A stretch of DNA of 64,000 nt from assembly GCF_001468065.1 (NCBI RefSeq), contig NZ_LNYZ01000010.1, positions 117,501-181,500 on the forward strand. The letters run 5' to 3'. A program made the position numbers and the translations under genes. Numbering within the stretch: the stretch's first letter is position 1; the number at the start of each line of letters is the position of its first letter. The notes under the pieces are model-generated. The model did no database searches and was not told the origin of the DNA. It worked only from the letters and a program-made list of their open reading frames with translations. Origin of the DNA: Legionella steigerwaltii. Its GTDB lineage: Bacteria > Pseudomonadota > Gammaproteobacteria > Legionellales > Legionellaceae. Below are positions 20,145 to 31,876 of the stretch, piece after piece.

Positions 20145-21587
20145 TTAGGAACCAAAAGCATTAATACAAGCCACTATTAAGGTACCTGGAAAAATACCTA
20201 AATAAAGCAGTGATAAACAGTTTAAAGAAAACACTAAGGCATTTCCTTTATCCATAATTACTGGTTCAACATGTATTGGCTTATCAAAATACATGATTTT
20301 AACAATTCTTAAATAATAATAAGCACCAATTACCGTAAAGAATAAACCAACTACTGCTAGCCAAGTCATTTGTGCATCGACCAAAGCTTTAAGTACGAGC
20401 AATTTAGCAAAAAAACCAACAGTCGGTGGAACACCTGCCAGAGAAAACATAATAATTAGCATCATAAATGCTAACCATGGACTTCTTTTGTTAAGGCCTT
20501 TTAAATCATCAACATTATCAATTTCCATTCCCTTGCTGGACATTAAAACGATCAAGCCAAATGAGGCTGCTGAAGTTATTGCATAAATCAAAATATAATA
20601 AAGCGCTGCAGCGTAGCCCGATGTAGTAGCAGCTAAAATACCAAACAGAGCATATCCCATATGCGAAATTGCTGAATAGGCTAGCATGCGTTTAATACTT
20701 GTTTGTACTACTGCAAATAGATTTCCCAATCCTGTTGAAAGCAGGGTCATAACCAACAAGATTTGTTGCCATTGCGTGCTGATATCAACTAAACCAATAG
20801 TTAATAATCTAAACGCCATCCCTACAGCAGCGATTTTTGGCGCAGCACTGATAAATAAGGTAACTGATGCTGGAGCACCTTGGTATACATCAGGGACCCA
20901 CATATGAAAGGGCACTGCTGCCAATTTAAATGCAATTCCAGATAAGATAAAGACTAAAGCAAAAACAAGCAATGTACTTTGCTGTTGCCAATTCGCAGCA
21001 ATTGCATTAGCAACCTCCAGTAAATCGAGTTTTCCTGTAGCGCCGTAAATTAGAGAGATACCATATAAAAGCATTGCTGATGCAATGGAGCCCATTACAA
21101 AATACTTCATTGCCGCTTCAGAAGCATCACTATCTGTTCTACGAATAGCAGTCATTGCATATAAGGGCAATGACAACAACTCTAAACCAAGGAAAATAGT
21201 AAGCAGTGAATGAGCCGAAACAAGGAGCATCATTCCTAAGGTAGAAAACATTCCTAATATATAGTAATCGCCTGAAGGCATTTGACGTTCGTCAATATAA
21301 TTTTTGGAATAGATAAAGCTCAGCAATACGGTAAGATAGATAAAAAACTTCATCAAATTAGCAACGTCATCATTAATAAATAGGCCATGAAGGGTAATGA
21401 CTTTATACATACCAATATAAAGGAAGCTAACAATCGCAGCTAAAACTAAACCGATACACGATATAATGTAAGCAATAGATTTATAGCGATGCCGTAAAAA
21501 TAAATCAGCAAGCAGCGCAACACACGCTGCAACCAACACGATTATTTCCGGAAGGGCTACATGGATATTTTCAAGTAATGCTGTCAT
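20145..21587 (-). CDS. nuoN: NADH-quinone oxidoreductase subunit N
   Basis: The 480-residue multipass protein belongs to the antiporter-like subunits of complex I and forms part of the proton-pumping arm. It contains Glu in [12 protein letters not shown] (about residue 134), the conserved Lys-bearing [21 protein letters not shown] segment and [16 protein letters not shown]. It is the last gene of the 14-gene operon and is followed by a clear terminator. Confidence 0.97.
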   Translation of the reverse strand: MTALLENIHVALPEIIVLVAACVALLADLFLRHRYKSIAYIISCIGLVLAAIVSFLYIGMYKVITLHGLFINDDVANLMKFFIYLTVLLSFIYSKNYIDERQMPSGDYYILGMFSTLGMMLLVSAHSLLTIFLGLELLSLPLYAMTAIRRTDSDASEAAMKYFVMGSIASAMLLYGISLIYGATGKLDLLEVANAIAANWQQQSTLLVFALVFILSGIAFKLAAVPFHMWVPDVYQGAPASVTLFISAAPKIAAVGMAFRLLTIGLVDISTQWQQILLVMTLLSTGLGNLFAVVQTSIKRMLAYSAISHMGYALFGILAATTSGYAAALYYILIYAITSAASFGLIVLMSSKGMEIDNVDDLKGLNKRSPWLAFMMLIIMFSLAGVPPTVGFFAKLLVLKALVDAQMTWLAVVGLFFTVIGAYYYLRIVKIMYFDKPIHVEPVIMDKGNALVFSLNCLSLLYLGIFPGTLIVACINAFGS

Positions 21588-21602
21588 ATTGATTAACCTT
21601 GA

Positions 21603-23108
21603 TTACAATTTTGATTGACTAGCTAATGCTAGAGTATGGCTTACTGTTTGATGTATGTACTCTAACATTGGCTTAGGATAAACCCCCATAGCGACCACCA
21701 TCAAAGCAAGTAAAATATAAGCACTTAACTCAAAGCCCGAAAGGTCTTTTAATGCAGCAACTTTTTCATTTGCTACGGGACCAAAAATGACTCGTTTATA
21801 CATCCAAAGGTTATAGCCTGCTGAAGTAATTAGAGTCGTAGCAGCCCAAAATGCTATCCAAAAACCGGCTTTCATTGACCCTAAAATCACCATAAATTCA
21901 CCAACGAAACCCGAGGTGCCTGGCAAACCTGCATTTGCCATACAGAAAAGCATAAAAAGGGAGGCAAAAATTGGCATGGTATTCACTATTCCGCCCATGT
22001 CTGCTAAACGTCGCGTATGCATACGGTCATAAATATAACCTACTCCAGCAAAAAGTCCGCTTGAGACAAATGCATGGGAAATCATGACTACAATTGCACC
22101 TTCTAATATCAAGCCGGCAGCACTCAAACCAGCTTGTTTTGCTATAGCAAAGACAGCAAAAGAACCTAAGGTTACAAATCCCATGTGCGAAATAGAGGAA
22201 TATGCAATTAGCCGTTTCATATCTTTTTGAATAATTGCGACCAACGCAATATATACAATTGCAATTAGAGACAAGGCGATCATGATCCCTGCATAGCGGT
22301 TGCATGCATCAGGAACTATTGGCAAAGAAAAACGAATGAATCCGTAAGCACCGAGCTTTAATAAAATTGCTGCCAGTACCACTGAACCACCTGCTGGGGC
22401 TTCAGTATGCGCATCTGGTAACCAAGTATGAACCGGGAACATAGGTATTTTAATTGCAAATCCAAGAAAAAAGGCGATGAAAATCAGCGTTTGTGCTGTC
22501 ATCCCTAATTTAATGGCATAAAATGCTTCGATATTAAACGTGCCTGCTATATAGCCCATATACAAAAAGCTGGCTAACATGAGCACTGATCCCAAGAAAG
22601 TATATAAGAAAAATTTTATAGCGGCATAAACACGGTTATCTGATCCCCATATTCCAATAATTAGATACATAGGAATAAGCGTAGCTTCCCAGAAAACATA
22701 AAATAAAATTGCATCTAAGGCTGAAAAAACACCGACTAATAAGCCTTGCATAATTAAAAATGCAGCTAAATATTGAGAAACTCTGTTGGTAATACTCTCC
22801 CAGGTTGCCAATATCACAACTAAATTCGTAAAAATGCTTAGTACGATTAAAAGTAAAGACATCCCATCGATACCTAAGCTATAGCTGATACCTAAAGCGG
22901 GCATCCATGAAAATTCCTCCAAATTTTGCATCCCCAATACTTTCGGATCAAAACCTGCAACCAGTGGGATACAAAGCAGCAAACAAAGAATTACAGTAAA
23001 TAATGCCAAGTAACGGGAAATATTCGGGCTTCGATCATCTCCAGCGAGAAGAACAAAAACACCGCCTATTACTGGCAACCAAATTAGTAAATTGAGCAAA
23101 TAATGCAT
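21603..23108 (-). CDS. nuoM: NADH-quinone oxidoreductase subunit M
   Basis: The 501-residue membrane subunit is homologous to nuoL and nuoN. It shows FWEATLIPMYLIIGIWG with the key Glu, the KIPMFPVHTWLPDAHTEAP segment and KRLIAYSSISHMGF. It is a proton-pumping antiporter-like module in complex I. It sits 15 bases after nuoL and 15 bases before nuoN. Confidence 0.97.
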   Translation of the reverse strand: MHYLLNLLIWLPVIGGVFVLLAGDDRSPNISRYLALFTVILCLLLCIPLVAGFDPKVLGMQNLEEFSWMPALGISYSLGIDGMSLLLIVLSIFTNLVVILATWESITNRVSQYLAAFLIMQGLLVGVFSALDAILFYVFWEATLIPMYLIIGIWGSDNRVYAAIKFFLYTFLGSVLMLASFLYMGYIAGTFNIEAFYAIKLGMTAQTLIFIAFFLGFAIKIPMFPVHTWLPDAHTEAPAGGSVVLAAILLKLGAYGFIRFSLPIVPDACNRYAGIMIALSLIAIVYIALVAIIQKDMKRLIAYSSISHMGFVTLGSFAVFAIAKQAGLSAAGLILEGAIVVMISHAFVSSGLFAGVGYIYDRMHTRRLADMGGIVNTMPIFASLFMLFCMANAGLPGTSGFVGEFMVILGSMKAGFWIAFWAATTLITSAGYNLWMYKRVIFGPVANEKVAALKDLSGFELSAYILLALMVVAMGVYPKPMLEYIHQTVSHTLALASQSKL

Positions 23109-23123
23109 ACCTTCACCCTATAT

Positions 23124-25097
23124 TTAGCCGAGTATCAACCAGCATAAAAATCCAAGCAATCCAAAAACCATTACTGCTGCATAATGATACAGATAACCAC
23201 TTTGTATAGCGCGACCTTTAGCTGAAAACCATCTAACAAGTCGACTGCTGCCATTAACAACCATTCCATCGATGAGCTTTTGATCACCCACACTGTAAAA
23301 CACAGTTCCTACACCTTTAGAACCTTTCACAAAGACTAAGTTGTTAAATGCATCAAATCCATATTTATTAACAAGTATTTTATAGATGAGTGAAAAATAG
23401 CGTGCCAGATAAGCTGGGATCGCTGGAACAGCGATATAGCAAATCCAAGCAATAATGATCCCCGCTAAAGTTATCCAGAGGGTGAGTGAATATACTGAAT
23501 GCAACATACTTTCAAAGGGCGAAGTAATTTCATGTGCAAGCTCGGCCAAAACATTATGTTGAGGAAGAACAAACAATGATGAGTCTAAAATTGTTGGCTT
23601 ATCAAAAAGCATAGGCATATACAACACATAACCCAAAATAATTGAAGGAATAGCAAGCAGAACAAGTGGTAACCATACGACCCATGGTGACTCATGAATA
23701 TGGCTTAAAGTATGTTCATCCATTCTAGGTTTACCATGGAATGTCATAAACAAAGATCTAAAGGTATACAACGCGGTTACGCCTGCACCAAGTACGACAC
23801 AGAAATATGCATAACTGCTTCCAGGTATTTGTGATAACTGTGCTGCTTCAATAATAGTATCTTTTGAATAAAACCCGGCAAATGGCGGTAGCGCACAAAG
23901 TGCCAGCGAACCAATAATGTAAGTCACATAAGTAATAGGCATTTTGTTCCATAGGCCACCCATTTTCCGCATGTCTTGCTCATGATGCATTCCAATAATT
24001 ACGGAGCCGGCACCTAGGAATAAAAGAGCTTTAAAGCATGCATGAGTGAGGAGGTGAAACATTCCTGCACTATATGCAGAGGCGCCCATTCCAACCATCA
24101 TATAGCCTAATTGAGACAATGTTGAATAAGCCACAACACGCTTAATATCATTCATTACTAACGCTAAAATACCTGTAAAGAGTGCTCCCGTTGCGCCAAT
24201 AACCAAAACCACGCTTAACGCAGTAGTAGAAAACTCAATTAAGGGTGAAATACGCGCTATCATAAATACACCCGCGGTAACCATGGTTGCAGCATGAATA
24301 AGCGCAGAAATAGGCGTTGGACCTTCCATTGACTCAGGTAACCATACGTGCAGTGGCACTTGCGCTGATTTACCCATAGCCCCTACATATAAGGCCAAAC
24401 AAATTACAGTCACTAAAGACCAGGGATGTCCGTGAAATAGCTCTATATTTTGGCTTGATAAATAGCTTACACTTTTAAAAACTGTTTCATAATCGACACT
24501 GCCCGTATATGCAAAGACCAGAGCAATGCCTAATAAAAAGCCGAAATCACCAACTCGGTTCACAATAAATGCTTTAAGACTACCTTCAATGGCTGATTCT
24601 TTTTGATACCAGAAACCGATAAGCAAATAAGAAACAAGACCTACGCCTTCCCAACCAAAAAACAATTGTAGAAAATTGTTAGCGCTCACTAGCATGAGCA
24701 TCATGAAAGTAAATAGTGAAATATAGCTAAAAAAACGCTGATAGCCATCATCATCTGCCATATAGCCGATACTGTAGATGTGTACCAGTAAAGAAACAAA
24801 ATTAACCGTCACAAGCATTATTACACTTAGGGGATCGATTAAAAAACCAATATTAAATTCAAAAGGAAGTATTAATCCGCCGCTAGCCCAATGATAGACT
24901 ACAGAACTTTCAGTTGAAATGGCACCAGAAAACAGTTGCCAAGCAACATACAGTGATACAACAAAAGAAACCGCAACACCAAGAATGGTAGCGCTATGGG
25001 CTCCGACTCGTCCAATTTGATTCCGGAAGAAACCAGCAATTATGGAGCCTGCCAAGGGAGCTAAAACAATTATTAAACAAAGTTGTTGGATACTCAC
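23124..25097 (-). CDS. nuoL: NADH-quinone oxidoreductase subunit L
   Basis: The 657-residue subunit has the usual long form: an antiporter-like core with FFGWEGVGLVSYLLIGFWY, KSAQVPLHVWLPESMEGPTP and IKRVVAYSTLSQLGYM, followed by a C-terminal stretch that in known structures forms the lateral helix along the membrane arm. The length is normal. It starts four bases after the nuoK stop. Confidence 0.97.
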   Translation of the reverse strand: MSIQQLCLIIVLAPLAGSIIAGFFRNQIGRVGAHSATILGVAVSFVVSLYVAWQLFSGAISTESSVVYHWASGGLILPFEFNIGFLIDPLSVIMLVTVNFVSLLVHIYSIGYMADDDGYQRFFSYISLFTFMMLMLVSANNFLQLFFGWEGVGLVSYLLIGFWYQKESAIEGSLKAFIVNRVGDFGFLLGIALVFAYTGSVDYETVFKSVSYLSSQNIELFHGHPWSLVTVICLALYVGAMGKSAQVPLHVWLPESMEGPTPISALIHAATMVTAGVFMIARISPLIEFSTTALSVVLVIGATGALFTGILALVMNDIKRVVAYSTLSQLGYMMVGMGASAYSAGMFHLLTHACFKALLFLGAGSVIIGMHHEQDMRKMGGLWNKMPITYVTYIIGSLALCALPPFAGFYSKDTIIEAAQLSQIPGSSYAYFCVVLGAGVTALYTFRSLFMTFHGKPRMDEHTLSHIHESPWVVWLPLVLLAIPSIILGYVLYMPMLFDKPTILDSSLFVLPQHNVLAELAHEITSPFESMLHSVYSLTLWITLAGIIIAWICYIAVPAIPAYLARYFSLIYKILVNKYGFDAFNNLVFVKGSKGVGTVFYSVGDQKLIDGMVVNGSSRLVRWFSAKGRAIQSGYLYHYAAVMVFGLLGFLCWLILG

Positions 25098-25101
25098 AAT
25101 G

Positions 25102-25407
25102 TTAACCTTTTAAATGATTCATCTTATCTACGTCAATATTGCCTCTATTTCTAAAAAGCAACATCACTATGGCTAATCCTATTGCTGCTTCTGCCGCAGC
25201 AACTGTTAAAATAAAAAAAACATAAACTTGACCACTAATCTCATTATAATAATGAGAAAACGCAATAAAATTAGTATTCACTGCAAGCAACATCAATTCG
25301 ATACAAACTAGCAATAGGATGATGTTTCTACGATTCATCATTATGCCAATAAGACCAAACCCGAATAAAATCGCTCCTAAAATCAGGTAATTATTAACAG
25401 GTATCAT
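25102..25407 (-). CDS. nuoK: NADH-quinone oxidoreductase subunit K
   Basis: The 101-residue protein has three membrane helices. It carries the conserved Glu in [13 protein letters not shown] (about residue 36) and a second in [11 protein letters not shown] (about 72), both part of the proton path. It lies between nuoJ and nuoL with short gaps. Confidence 0.97.
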   Translation of the reverse strand: MIPVNNYLILGAILFGFGLIGIMMNRRNIILLLVCIELMLLAVNTNFIAFSHYYNEISGQVYVFFILTVAAAEAAIGLAIVMLLFRNRGNIDVDKMNHLKG

Positions 25408-25423
25408 ATAGAATTCCCCAACA

Positions 25424-26068
25424 TTATTTTTCTGCTTTCATATTAATTAATTCGATCCGTTCACTACTATGTGTCAGAATCTGCTGTTTCACATTTTGTC
25501 TCTTCGATTTTCTCGGGCCTCTATGTACCAGGGTAATTGCAGAAATAATTGCAATAAGTAGCAAAGCAGCTGCAATCTCAAAAGCCAATAAATAATCTGT
25601 GTACAAAACCATACCTAATGCTTCAGTGTTTGATAATGGCTTTGCTTCGGGATTGTTTTCTGCTACGTCAACAAATTGCGTGCTGATAGACGCTTTGTTT
25701 TGTGTTTCAACATTTGATTTAAATGTACCTGCAGGGATAGATACCATTAAAAGCCCGGTTAATAAAGCAACGAGAATCAAGCCAAATGGCATATAGCGTT
25801 TGTGATTTTTAATTACTTCAATATCAATATTAAGCATCATGACTACAAATAGGAACAACGTCATCACTGCGCCTACGTATACCAGCACTAAGATCAGGGC
25901 AAGAAATTCTGCTTCTGCAAGTATCCACAATACTGCGCTTGCAAAAAAAGTAACCACAAGAAATAGAACACTGCGTACTGGATTGTCTTGTATGATTACC
26001 ATAAAAGCAGAGCAAACTGCGATAGCCGCAAAAACATAGAAAATAATTTGATCTAATAATTCATGCAT
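25424..26068 (-). CDS. nuoJ: NADH-quinone oxidoreductase subunit J
   Basis: The 214-residue protein has five hydrophobic helices, with [16 protein letters not shown] at the start and [23 protein letters not shown] in the middle, typical of NuoJ. The C-terminal tail is basic and cytoplasmic. It belongs to the membrane arm next to NuoK and NuoH. Confidence 0.96.
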   Translation of the reverse strand: MHELLDQIIFYVFAAIAVCSAFMVIIQDNPVRSVLFLVVTFFASAVLWILAEAEFLALILVLVYVGAVMTLFLFVVMMLNIDIEVIKNHKRYMPFGLILVALLTGLLMVSIPAGTFKSNVETQNKASISTQFVDVAENNPEAKPLSNTEALGMVLYTDYLLAFEIAAALLLIAIISAITLVHRGPRKSKRQNVKQQILTHSSERIELINMKAEK

Positions 26069-26079
26069 ACTTTACCCCG

Positions 26080-26580
26080 TTATCGGTATTTTTCGTCAGC
26101 AGCGCGATCTGCTGCAAGTCTTGGCTCCAGTAAATCACCCAGTGCAAGGAGCTTTTCCTTAGTCATAATATTTTGGCCACGTTCGCTAATATGATAATGA
26201 AGTACTGGCGTAACTACTATGGAATCTACAGGGCAAGACTCTTCACATAAACCACAATTAATGCATTTAAACACATCAATATCATATCTCGTAGTCCGTC
26301 GAGATCCATCTTCACGTGGTTCTGCTTCTATAGTTATTGCCAGCGCAGGACAAACTGCTTCACATAATTTGCAAGCAATACAACGCTCTTCACCATTGGG
26401 ATAACGACGTAAAGCAAGCGCTCCTCTAAAACGAGGAGAGATTGGAGTTTGTTCCTCAGGGAATTGAACTGTTGTCTTTTTCTTAAAGAAATATTTACCA
26501 GTTAACTTTAAACCCTGCAATAATTCTATTAAAAGAAAACTGCGTATGTAGTATTTAATATTTTGATATGCTTTTTTCAT
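26080..26580 (-). CDS. nuoI: NADH-quinone oxidoreductase subunit I
   Basis: The 166-residue subunit carries two 4Fe-4S sites, [13 protein letters not shown] and [13 protein letters not shown], with the usual four-Cys spacing, which carry electrons towards quinone (clusters N6a and N6b). An N-terminal amphipathic helix docks it to the membrane. It sits between nuoH and nuoJ. Confidence 0.97.
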   Translation of the reverse strand: MKKAYQNIKYYIRSFLLIELLQGLKLTGKYFFKKKTTVQFPEEQTPISPRFRGALALRRYPNGEERCIACKLCEAVCPALAITIEAEPREDGSRRTTRYDIDVFKCINCGLCEESCPVDSIVVTPVLHYHISERGQNIMTKEKLLALGDLLEPRLAADRAADEKYR

Positions 26581-26598
26581 CGGCTTCTCTATTAACCA

Positions 26599-27621
26599 TT
26601 AAAACCAAGGTTTAACATGTGTAACAACCATTAACGCAGTTACAATAATCCAAACAATGGTGACCGGAATGAGTACTTTCCAACCTAAGCGCATAAGTTG
26701 GTCATAGCGATAACGAGGAAAAGTAGCTCTTATCCACAAATACACATACAGGAAAAAGCTCACTTTCGCGAGTAACCAAACAAAACCAGGTACCACAAAA
26801 AATATGTTTTCTAAGAAAGGAATCCCTTCAAATGGCGACATCCAACCACCCAAAAACATGATGCTAAGTAGTACAGAGATAAGAATCATGCTCGCATATT
26901 CTGATAAGAAAAATAGTGCAAAGCCTATCCCTGAATATTCAACATGGAATCCAGCAACAATTTCAGACTCACCTTCTGCTAAATCAAATGGGGCTCTATT
27001 TGTTTCAGCAATTCCAGCAATCCAAAATACGAAAAACAATGGCAGAAGAGGAATAAACCACCAATGCAAAATCCCACCTCTTTGTGAATTAACAATATCG
27101 GTGAAATTCATGCTTCCGGCGGCTAACAAGACACCCACTAAAGCAAAACCCATAGCAATTTCATAGGATACCGTTTGCGCTGTACTTCTTAAGGCACCAA
27201 ACATGGCATATTTGGAGTTAGATGCCCAGCCAGCGATTAATACACCATAAACTCCAAGCGAGCTCATTGCAAAAACATAAAGTACACCTGCATTAATATT
27301 TGCAAGAACTATTCCTTCTTGAAAAGGAACAACTGCCCATCCGGCCAAAGCTGGAACTAAAGCAAATAACGGTGCGGCAATAAAAAGATATTTATTTGAA
27401 CGTGTAGGGATTATAATTTCTTTAGTAATTAACTTAACTAAATCCGCAATTGGTTGGAGTAACCCTTTCATTCCAACTCGGTTAGGCCCTATACGTGTTT
27501 GTATATACCCAATAACCTTACGCTCTGCATATATTAAATACGCGACACATAGTAGTAATGGGATTACGATTACTAATATCTTAATGATGATCCAAATTAA
27601 TATGCTAATATCTTGCAGCAT
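26599..27621 (-). CDS. nuoH: NADH-quinone oxidoreductase subunit H
   Basis: The 340-residue protein has about eight membrane helices and the signature [20 protein letters not shown] near the start and [26 protein letters not shown] in the middle. It forms part of the quinone pocket. It is followed by nuoI after 18 bases. Confidence 0.97.
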   Translation of the reverse strand: MLQDISILIWIIIKILVIVIPLLLCVAYLIYAERKVIGYIQTRIGPNRVGMKGLLQPIADLVKLITKEIIIPTRSNKYLFIAAPLFALVPALAGWAVVPFQEGIVLANINAGVLYVFAMSSLGVYGVLIAGWASNSKYAMFGALRSTAQTVSYEIAMGFALVGVLLAAGSMNFTDIVNSQRGGILHWWFIPLLPLFFVFWIAGIAETNRAPFDLAEGESEIVAGFHVEYSGIGFALFFLSEYASMILISVLLSIMFLGGWMSPFEGIPFLENIFFVVPGFVWLLAKVSFFLYVYLWIRATFPRYRYDQLMRLGWKVLIPVTIVWIIVTALMVVTHVKPWF

Positions 27622-27633
27622 TTTCTTACCTGC

Positions 27634-29994
27634 CTAGCGCTTAATAGTTATTGCAGCAAAGGAATGACCCAAATCTACTGTTTCAGGCATCGCGTTTGCT
27701 ACCCATACAACATCTGCCGCAATGCGTTCATCACGTTTAAGCGGCAATGTTATCTCAATATCTCCCTGAGATACAGTAGCAACATCCTCCAATTTCAATC
27801 TATCTGCTGTTAGCGGATTGATACGTATGCAAGCTGATTCAGCAGCAGCGCATAATTGCAGCTCTTTGCTATTTCTGACGATTGCATCACTGCGATAAAG
27901 TGGCCACTCACCTACTCGAACTAATGATTCATTCATCATAGGCAGGCTCTCGGGATAATATGGTTTATATTCCTGCTCCATTGTGATTGCAACACTATTT
28001 TTAATTTCTGCCAAAATGTCTTCAGTTGACAGGTATTCAAAACCATCGCAATGCAACAAATTACCTAATACTCTCAGTATCTTCCATGCAGGTCGCGACT
28101 CTCCGTGAGGAGTCAAAGCTCCCTTCACAGTCTGCCAGGTATTATCTACATTAATATAGGTCCCTGAGGTTTCTGCATAGGGAGCCATCGGTAAAATAAC
28201 ATCAGCATAATCATGCATTGATTCATTATTGTAAGCAGACATTAATACTACAAATTCTGCAGCAAGCATTGATTGTCTTGCACCATAAGGATTTGCAAAA
28301 TCAAAACCTGGCTCAACTCCCATTAAAAAATATGCTTTAAGTTTGGAATTTAAAGCTGCCTGCACATCCATTCCTGGAGTAGAATCAGCTTTCCCAGCTG
28401 TTGTACGATGAGGAACCATACCCGCCATCCAGGCACCTGCTGTGTTTGCACCATGAGTCAGTCTGAGTACTTTTGCGCCACTTAATTTTTCGATATGGAA
28501 AATTAATGTACGGAGTAACGCTGCTTCAGGATGATTTTCGCAAAGTGCACCTGTAATTAGGCAGGCTTTTTCATCTTTTAATGCTTTAGCAACCCTTTGG
28601 ATTGCTTTGTCTGGCTCAAGGCCTATTAATAATTTTTGTACTGCAGCTGGGAGCGTCTTAATATCATCTGTAAGAGCTAAAGCAAGTTTAGCAAGCTGCA
28701 TTGGCATTTCTAATGGTGAAACGATGAATCGATCCTTAAGATCAAAACGGTATTCAAAATCTACCGGGTTTATCGCATAAATGTTGGCGCCATTACGATT
28801 AGCCTTGCGGACCCTTACTCCTGCAAGAGGAACTTCACGATCAATATTACACCCGATCAACACAATTGTATTCTGTAGTTCTACTTCCGCATAAGGCATG
28901 GAGCTTGTTGGTGTCGTTGCCTGAGTTTCTTGATCTTTAAAATCTATCTGTTGCAATCTGTGATCTAAGTTGTGAACGCCAATCTCGCGCATTAACTTTT
29001 GTAACAAGTACATTTCTTCTAACGTAGAAGAGCTTGAGGCAAAAGCGGCCACTTGTTCTGCGCCATTTTGTTTTATAACTCGTGCCAGGCCTTCTGCTGT
29101 AAATTTTAAAGCAGTTTCCCAATCTACAATTTCCCATTGACCATTACGTTTAATCTGCGGTTGACTTGCTCTTGATGGACTTTTTAATCCAAGATAGCTA
29201 AAACGGTCTCTATCGGATAACCAAGTTTCATTAATTCCTTCATTCTCTTTAGGAACGACACGCATTAACTGATCTCGACGTGTATGCAGATAGATATTTG
29301 AACCGAGACAATCATGTGGCGCTATACTATCATGTTGAGTTAGTTCCCATGCTCTGGCTGTAAAACGAAAAGGTTTTGAAGTTAAAGCGCCTACTGGGCA
29401 CAAGTCAATAATATTACCAGAAACTTCTGATTTCATGCTGTGCTGGACGTAGGTTCCAATCTGCATGTGCTCACCGCGACCGGTTGCACCTAATTCTCTT
29501 AAACCTGCTATTTCCTCACCAAAACGAACACAGCGAGTGCAATGGATACAGCGTGTCATTTCTGTTGAAATCAGCTCGCCCAAATTATCATCGTCCACAG
29601 AACGCTTTGTTTCAGTATATTCTGAAGCATCTGCTCCATATCCCATGGATATATCTTGTAATTCACACTCTCCTCCCTGATCGCAAATTGGGCAATCCAG
29701 AGGGTGATTAATAAGAAGAAATTCCATAACCACTTTTTGAGAATGTAATGCTTCTTTTGATTTGGTAAATACTTTCATTCCATCAGTAATTGGAGTAGCG
29801 CACGCAGGAACTGGCTTACGGCCATTTTCTACTTCAACTAAACACATGCGGCAGTTTGCAGCCACAGATAATTTTTTATGATAACAAAAACGTGGAATAT
29901 GAATACCCGCCTCATCAGCAACTTCAATAATCATTTTACCGTTTTCGGTTTCAAATGTTTTACCGTCGATTTCAATAGTAGTAGTCATGGTCAA
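27634..29994 (-). CDS. nuoG: NADH-quinone oxidoreductase subunit G
   Basis: The 786-residue iron-sulfur subunit begins with a 2Fe-2S ferredoxin-like domain (CYHKKLSVAANCRMC and a later CATP), a His-ligated 4Fe-4S site (HPLDCPICDQGGEC) and CIHCTRCVRF, then a molybdopterin-oxidoreductase-like region without cofactor motifs. The extra N7 cluster four-Cys motif of E. coli is not seen: only one Cys remains near HDCLGSN. It carries electrons from NuoF. Confidence 0.96.
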   Translation of the reverse strand: MTMTTTIEIDGKTFETENGKMIIEVADEAGIHIPRFCYHKKLSVAANCRMCLVEVENGRKPVPACATPITDGMKVFTKSKEALHSQKVVMEFLLINHPLDCPICDQGGECELQDISMGYGADASEYTETKRSVDDDNLGELISTEMTRCIHCTRCVRFGEEIAGLRELGATGRGEHMQIGTYVQHSMKSEVSGNIIDLCPVGALTSKPFRFTARAWELTQHDSIAPHDCLGSNIYLHTRRDQLMRVVPKENEGINETWLSDRDRFSYLGLKSPSRASQPQIKRNGQWEIVDWETALKFTAEGLARVIKQNGAEQVAAFASSSSTLEEMYLLQKLMREIGVHNLDHRLQQIDFKDQETQATTPTSSMPYAEVELQNTIVLIGCNIDREVPLAGVRVRKANRNGANIYAINPVDFEYRFDLKDRFIVSPLEMPMQLAKLALALTDDIKTLPAAVQKLLIGLEPDKAIQRVAKALKDEKACLITGALCENHPEAALLRTLIFHIEKLSGAKVLRLTHGANTAGAWMAGMVPHRTTAGKADSTPGMDVQAALNSKLKAYFLMGVEPGFDFANPYGARQSMLAAEFVVLMSAYNNESMHDYADVILPMAPYAETSGTYINVDNTWQTVKGALTPHGESRPAWKILRVLGNLLHCDGFEYLSTEDILAEIKNSVAITMEQEYKPYYPESLPMMNESLVRVGEWPLYRSDAIVRNSKELQLCAAAESACIRINPLTADRLKLEDVATVSQGDIEITLPLKRDERIAADVVWVANAMPETVDLGHSFAAITIKR

Positions 29995-30003
29995 ACCTTT
30001 TAA

Positions 30004-31290
30004 TTATGCTGCGACGATCGAGCGTTTATGCTTAACGAAATATTCAAATTCATCGCGGAAATGCTTAACAAAACTTTGTACAGGCCAAGCTGCTGCCTCA
30101 CCTAATGCACAAATAGTGCGTCCTTCGATATTATTCGCAACATTGACTAATTTCTCTACATCCCCAGGTTCGCCATGGCCTTCTTTAATCCGATGTAATA
30201 AGCGGACTAACCAGCCTGTACCCTCGCGACAGGGCGTGCACTGACCACAAGACTCATCCATATAGAACTCCGAGATACGGTATAGCGCATCAACCATGCA
30301 GGTTGTTTCATCCATAATAATTACAGCACCTGAGCCTAATCCTGAGCCTGCTTTTTGGATGCTGTCATAATCCATATCAAGCTCCATCATTACGTCGCCA
30401 GGTAATACACGCATGGATGTACCGCCGGGGATCACTGCTTTAATTTTTCGTCCTTTTATCACACCACCAGCCAACTCCAAAAGCGTTTTAAATGGTGTTC
30501 CTAATGGAATTTCAAAATTTCCAGGCTTATTAACATGTCCACTAACACTAAAGCATTTAGTCCCACCATTATTTGGCTTGCCAAGTTTTAAAAACCACTC
30601 GCCGCCCTTTTCCAAAATGACTGGAACAGAGGCAAAAGTCTCAGTGTTATTTATAGTTGTGGGTTTACCATATAGACCGTAGTTGGCTGGGAATGGAGGT
30701 TTAAATCTCGGTTGACCTTTTCTTCCTTCCAAAGAGTTGAGCAGAGCAGTTTCTTCACCGCAAATATATGCGCCGGCCCCCAAATGGTTATACAAATCAA
30801 AATCAACACCAGAACCTAAAATGTTTTTTCCTAATAAGCCTGCCGCATAAGCTTCTTTAAGTGCAGCTTCAGTACGTTCATAGGGTAACCAAAATTCACC
30901 CCTGATGTAGTTATATCCAACAGTAGAACCCATGGTGTAGCCTGCGATAGCCATTCCTTCGATGAGTTGGTGTGGGTTTAATGTAAGTATTTCTCGGTCT
31001 TTACATGTACCTGGTTCGCCTTCGTCGGAATTGCAGACTACATATTTCTGCACAGGAGAATTACGATTCATAAAACTCCATTTTAATCCGGTTGGGAACC
31101 CGGCACCGCCTCGACCACGCAGGGCAGATGTTTTTAATTCATCAATAATCGATTGTGGAGAAGTTTGTTCTTTTAATATTTTTCTCCAGGCACTGTATCC
31201 ACCAACACTTTCATAAGCAGATAGTGTCCAAGGCTCTGGTAGATGAAATGTTCGATAACAAACTTGATTTAATTCAACCACGGCAACCAC
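30004..31290 (-). CDS. nuoF: NADH-quinone oxidoreductase subunit F
   Basis: The 428-residue protein binds NADH and FMN. It has the [13 protein letters not shown] nucleotide-binding segment (about 58-70), [14 protein letters not shown], and the 4Fe-4S motif [15 protein letters not shown] near the C-terminus. It takes hydride from NADH and passes electrons along the iron-sulfur chain. It is followed by nuoG after nine bases. Confidence 0.97.
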   Translation of the reverse strand: MVAVVELNQVCYRTFHLPEPWTLSAYESVGGYSAWRKILKEQTSPQSIIDELKTSALRGRGGAGFPTGLKWSFMNRNSPVQKYVVCNSDEGEPGTCKDREILTLNPHQLIEGMAIAGYTMGSTVGYNYIRGEFWLPYERTEAALKEAYAAGLLGKNILGSGVDFDLYNHLGAGAYICGEETALLNSLEGRKGQPRFKPPFPANYGLYGKPTTINNTETFASVPVILEKGGEWFLKLGKPNNGGTKCFSVSGHVNKPGNFEIPLGTPFKTLLELAGGVIKGRKIKAVIPGGTSMRVLPGDVMMELDMDYDSIQKAGSGLGSGAVIIMDETTCMVDALYRISEFYMDESCGQCTPCREGTGWLVRLLHRIKEGHGEPGDVEKLVNVANNIEGRTICALGEAAAWPVQSFVKHFRDEFEYFVKHKRSIVAA

Positions 31291-31300
31291 CTCTATCTTT

Positions 31301-31804
31301 TTATTGGTATTCTTCCAACACTTTATCTATAGATTCAGGAGTCAGATTCTCATGATAATCCTTGTCCACTTGCATCATTGGTGCGTTAACACAGGCACCT
31401 AAGCATTCAACAGATCTTAAGGTAAAACGCCCGTCATCTGTGGTTTCGCCTAATTTAATGCCCAATTTTTTTTCTAAATGCTCAACAACCGCAGCTGAGT
31501 CGCGTAGCATACACGAAATATTTGTACATACATTAATTGAATGTCTGCCAACCTGTGTGTGCTCATACATGGTGTAGAAACTTGCAACCTCATATACAGC
31601 AATTGCAGGCATATCAAGATAATCAGCTACTGCATCCATTAATTCAGTCGTTAGGTGACCATGCTCTTCTTGAACTATTCTCAACGCGCTCATTACTGCA
31701 GATTGCTTTTGATCCTTTGGATATTTTGCTATCCAATGATCTATGTCTTTTATTCTTGGAGCGGACACCAATTGATGTAATATTTTTGCTGAATTATCAG
31801 ACAT
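31301..31804 (-). CDS. nuoE: NADH-quinone oxidoreductase subunit E
   Basis: The 167-residue 2Fe-2S subunit has the thioredoxin-like fold motifs [27 protein letters not shown] and [13 protein letters not shown], giving the four cysteine ligands of cluster N1a. It forms the NADH module with NuoF and NuoG. A 72-base gap separates it from nuoD. Confidence 0.96.
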   Translation of the reverse strand: MSDNSAKILHQLVSAPRIKDIDHWIAKYPKDQKQSAVMSALRIVQEEHGHLTTELMDAVADYLDMPAIAVYEVASFYTMYEHTQVGRHSINVCTNISCMLRDSAAVVEHLEKKLGIKLGETTDDGRFTLRSVECLGACVNAPMMQVDKDYHENLTPESIDKVLEEYQ

Positions 31805-31876
31805 TTCTAAACCTTTATTTAAATTATAATTTTCTGGAATGTCATTTAATAATTATAAGAAATGACACACCTCAAA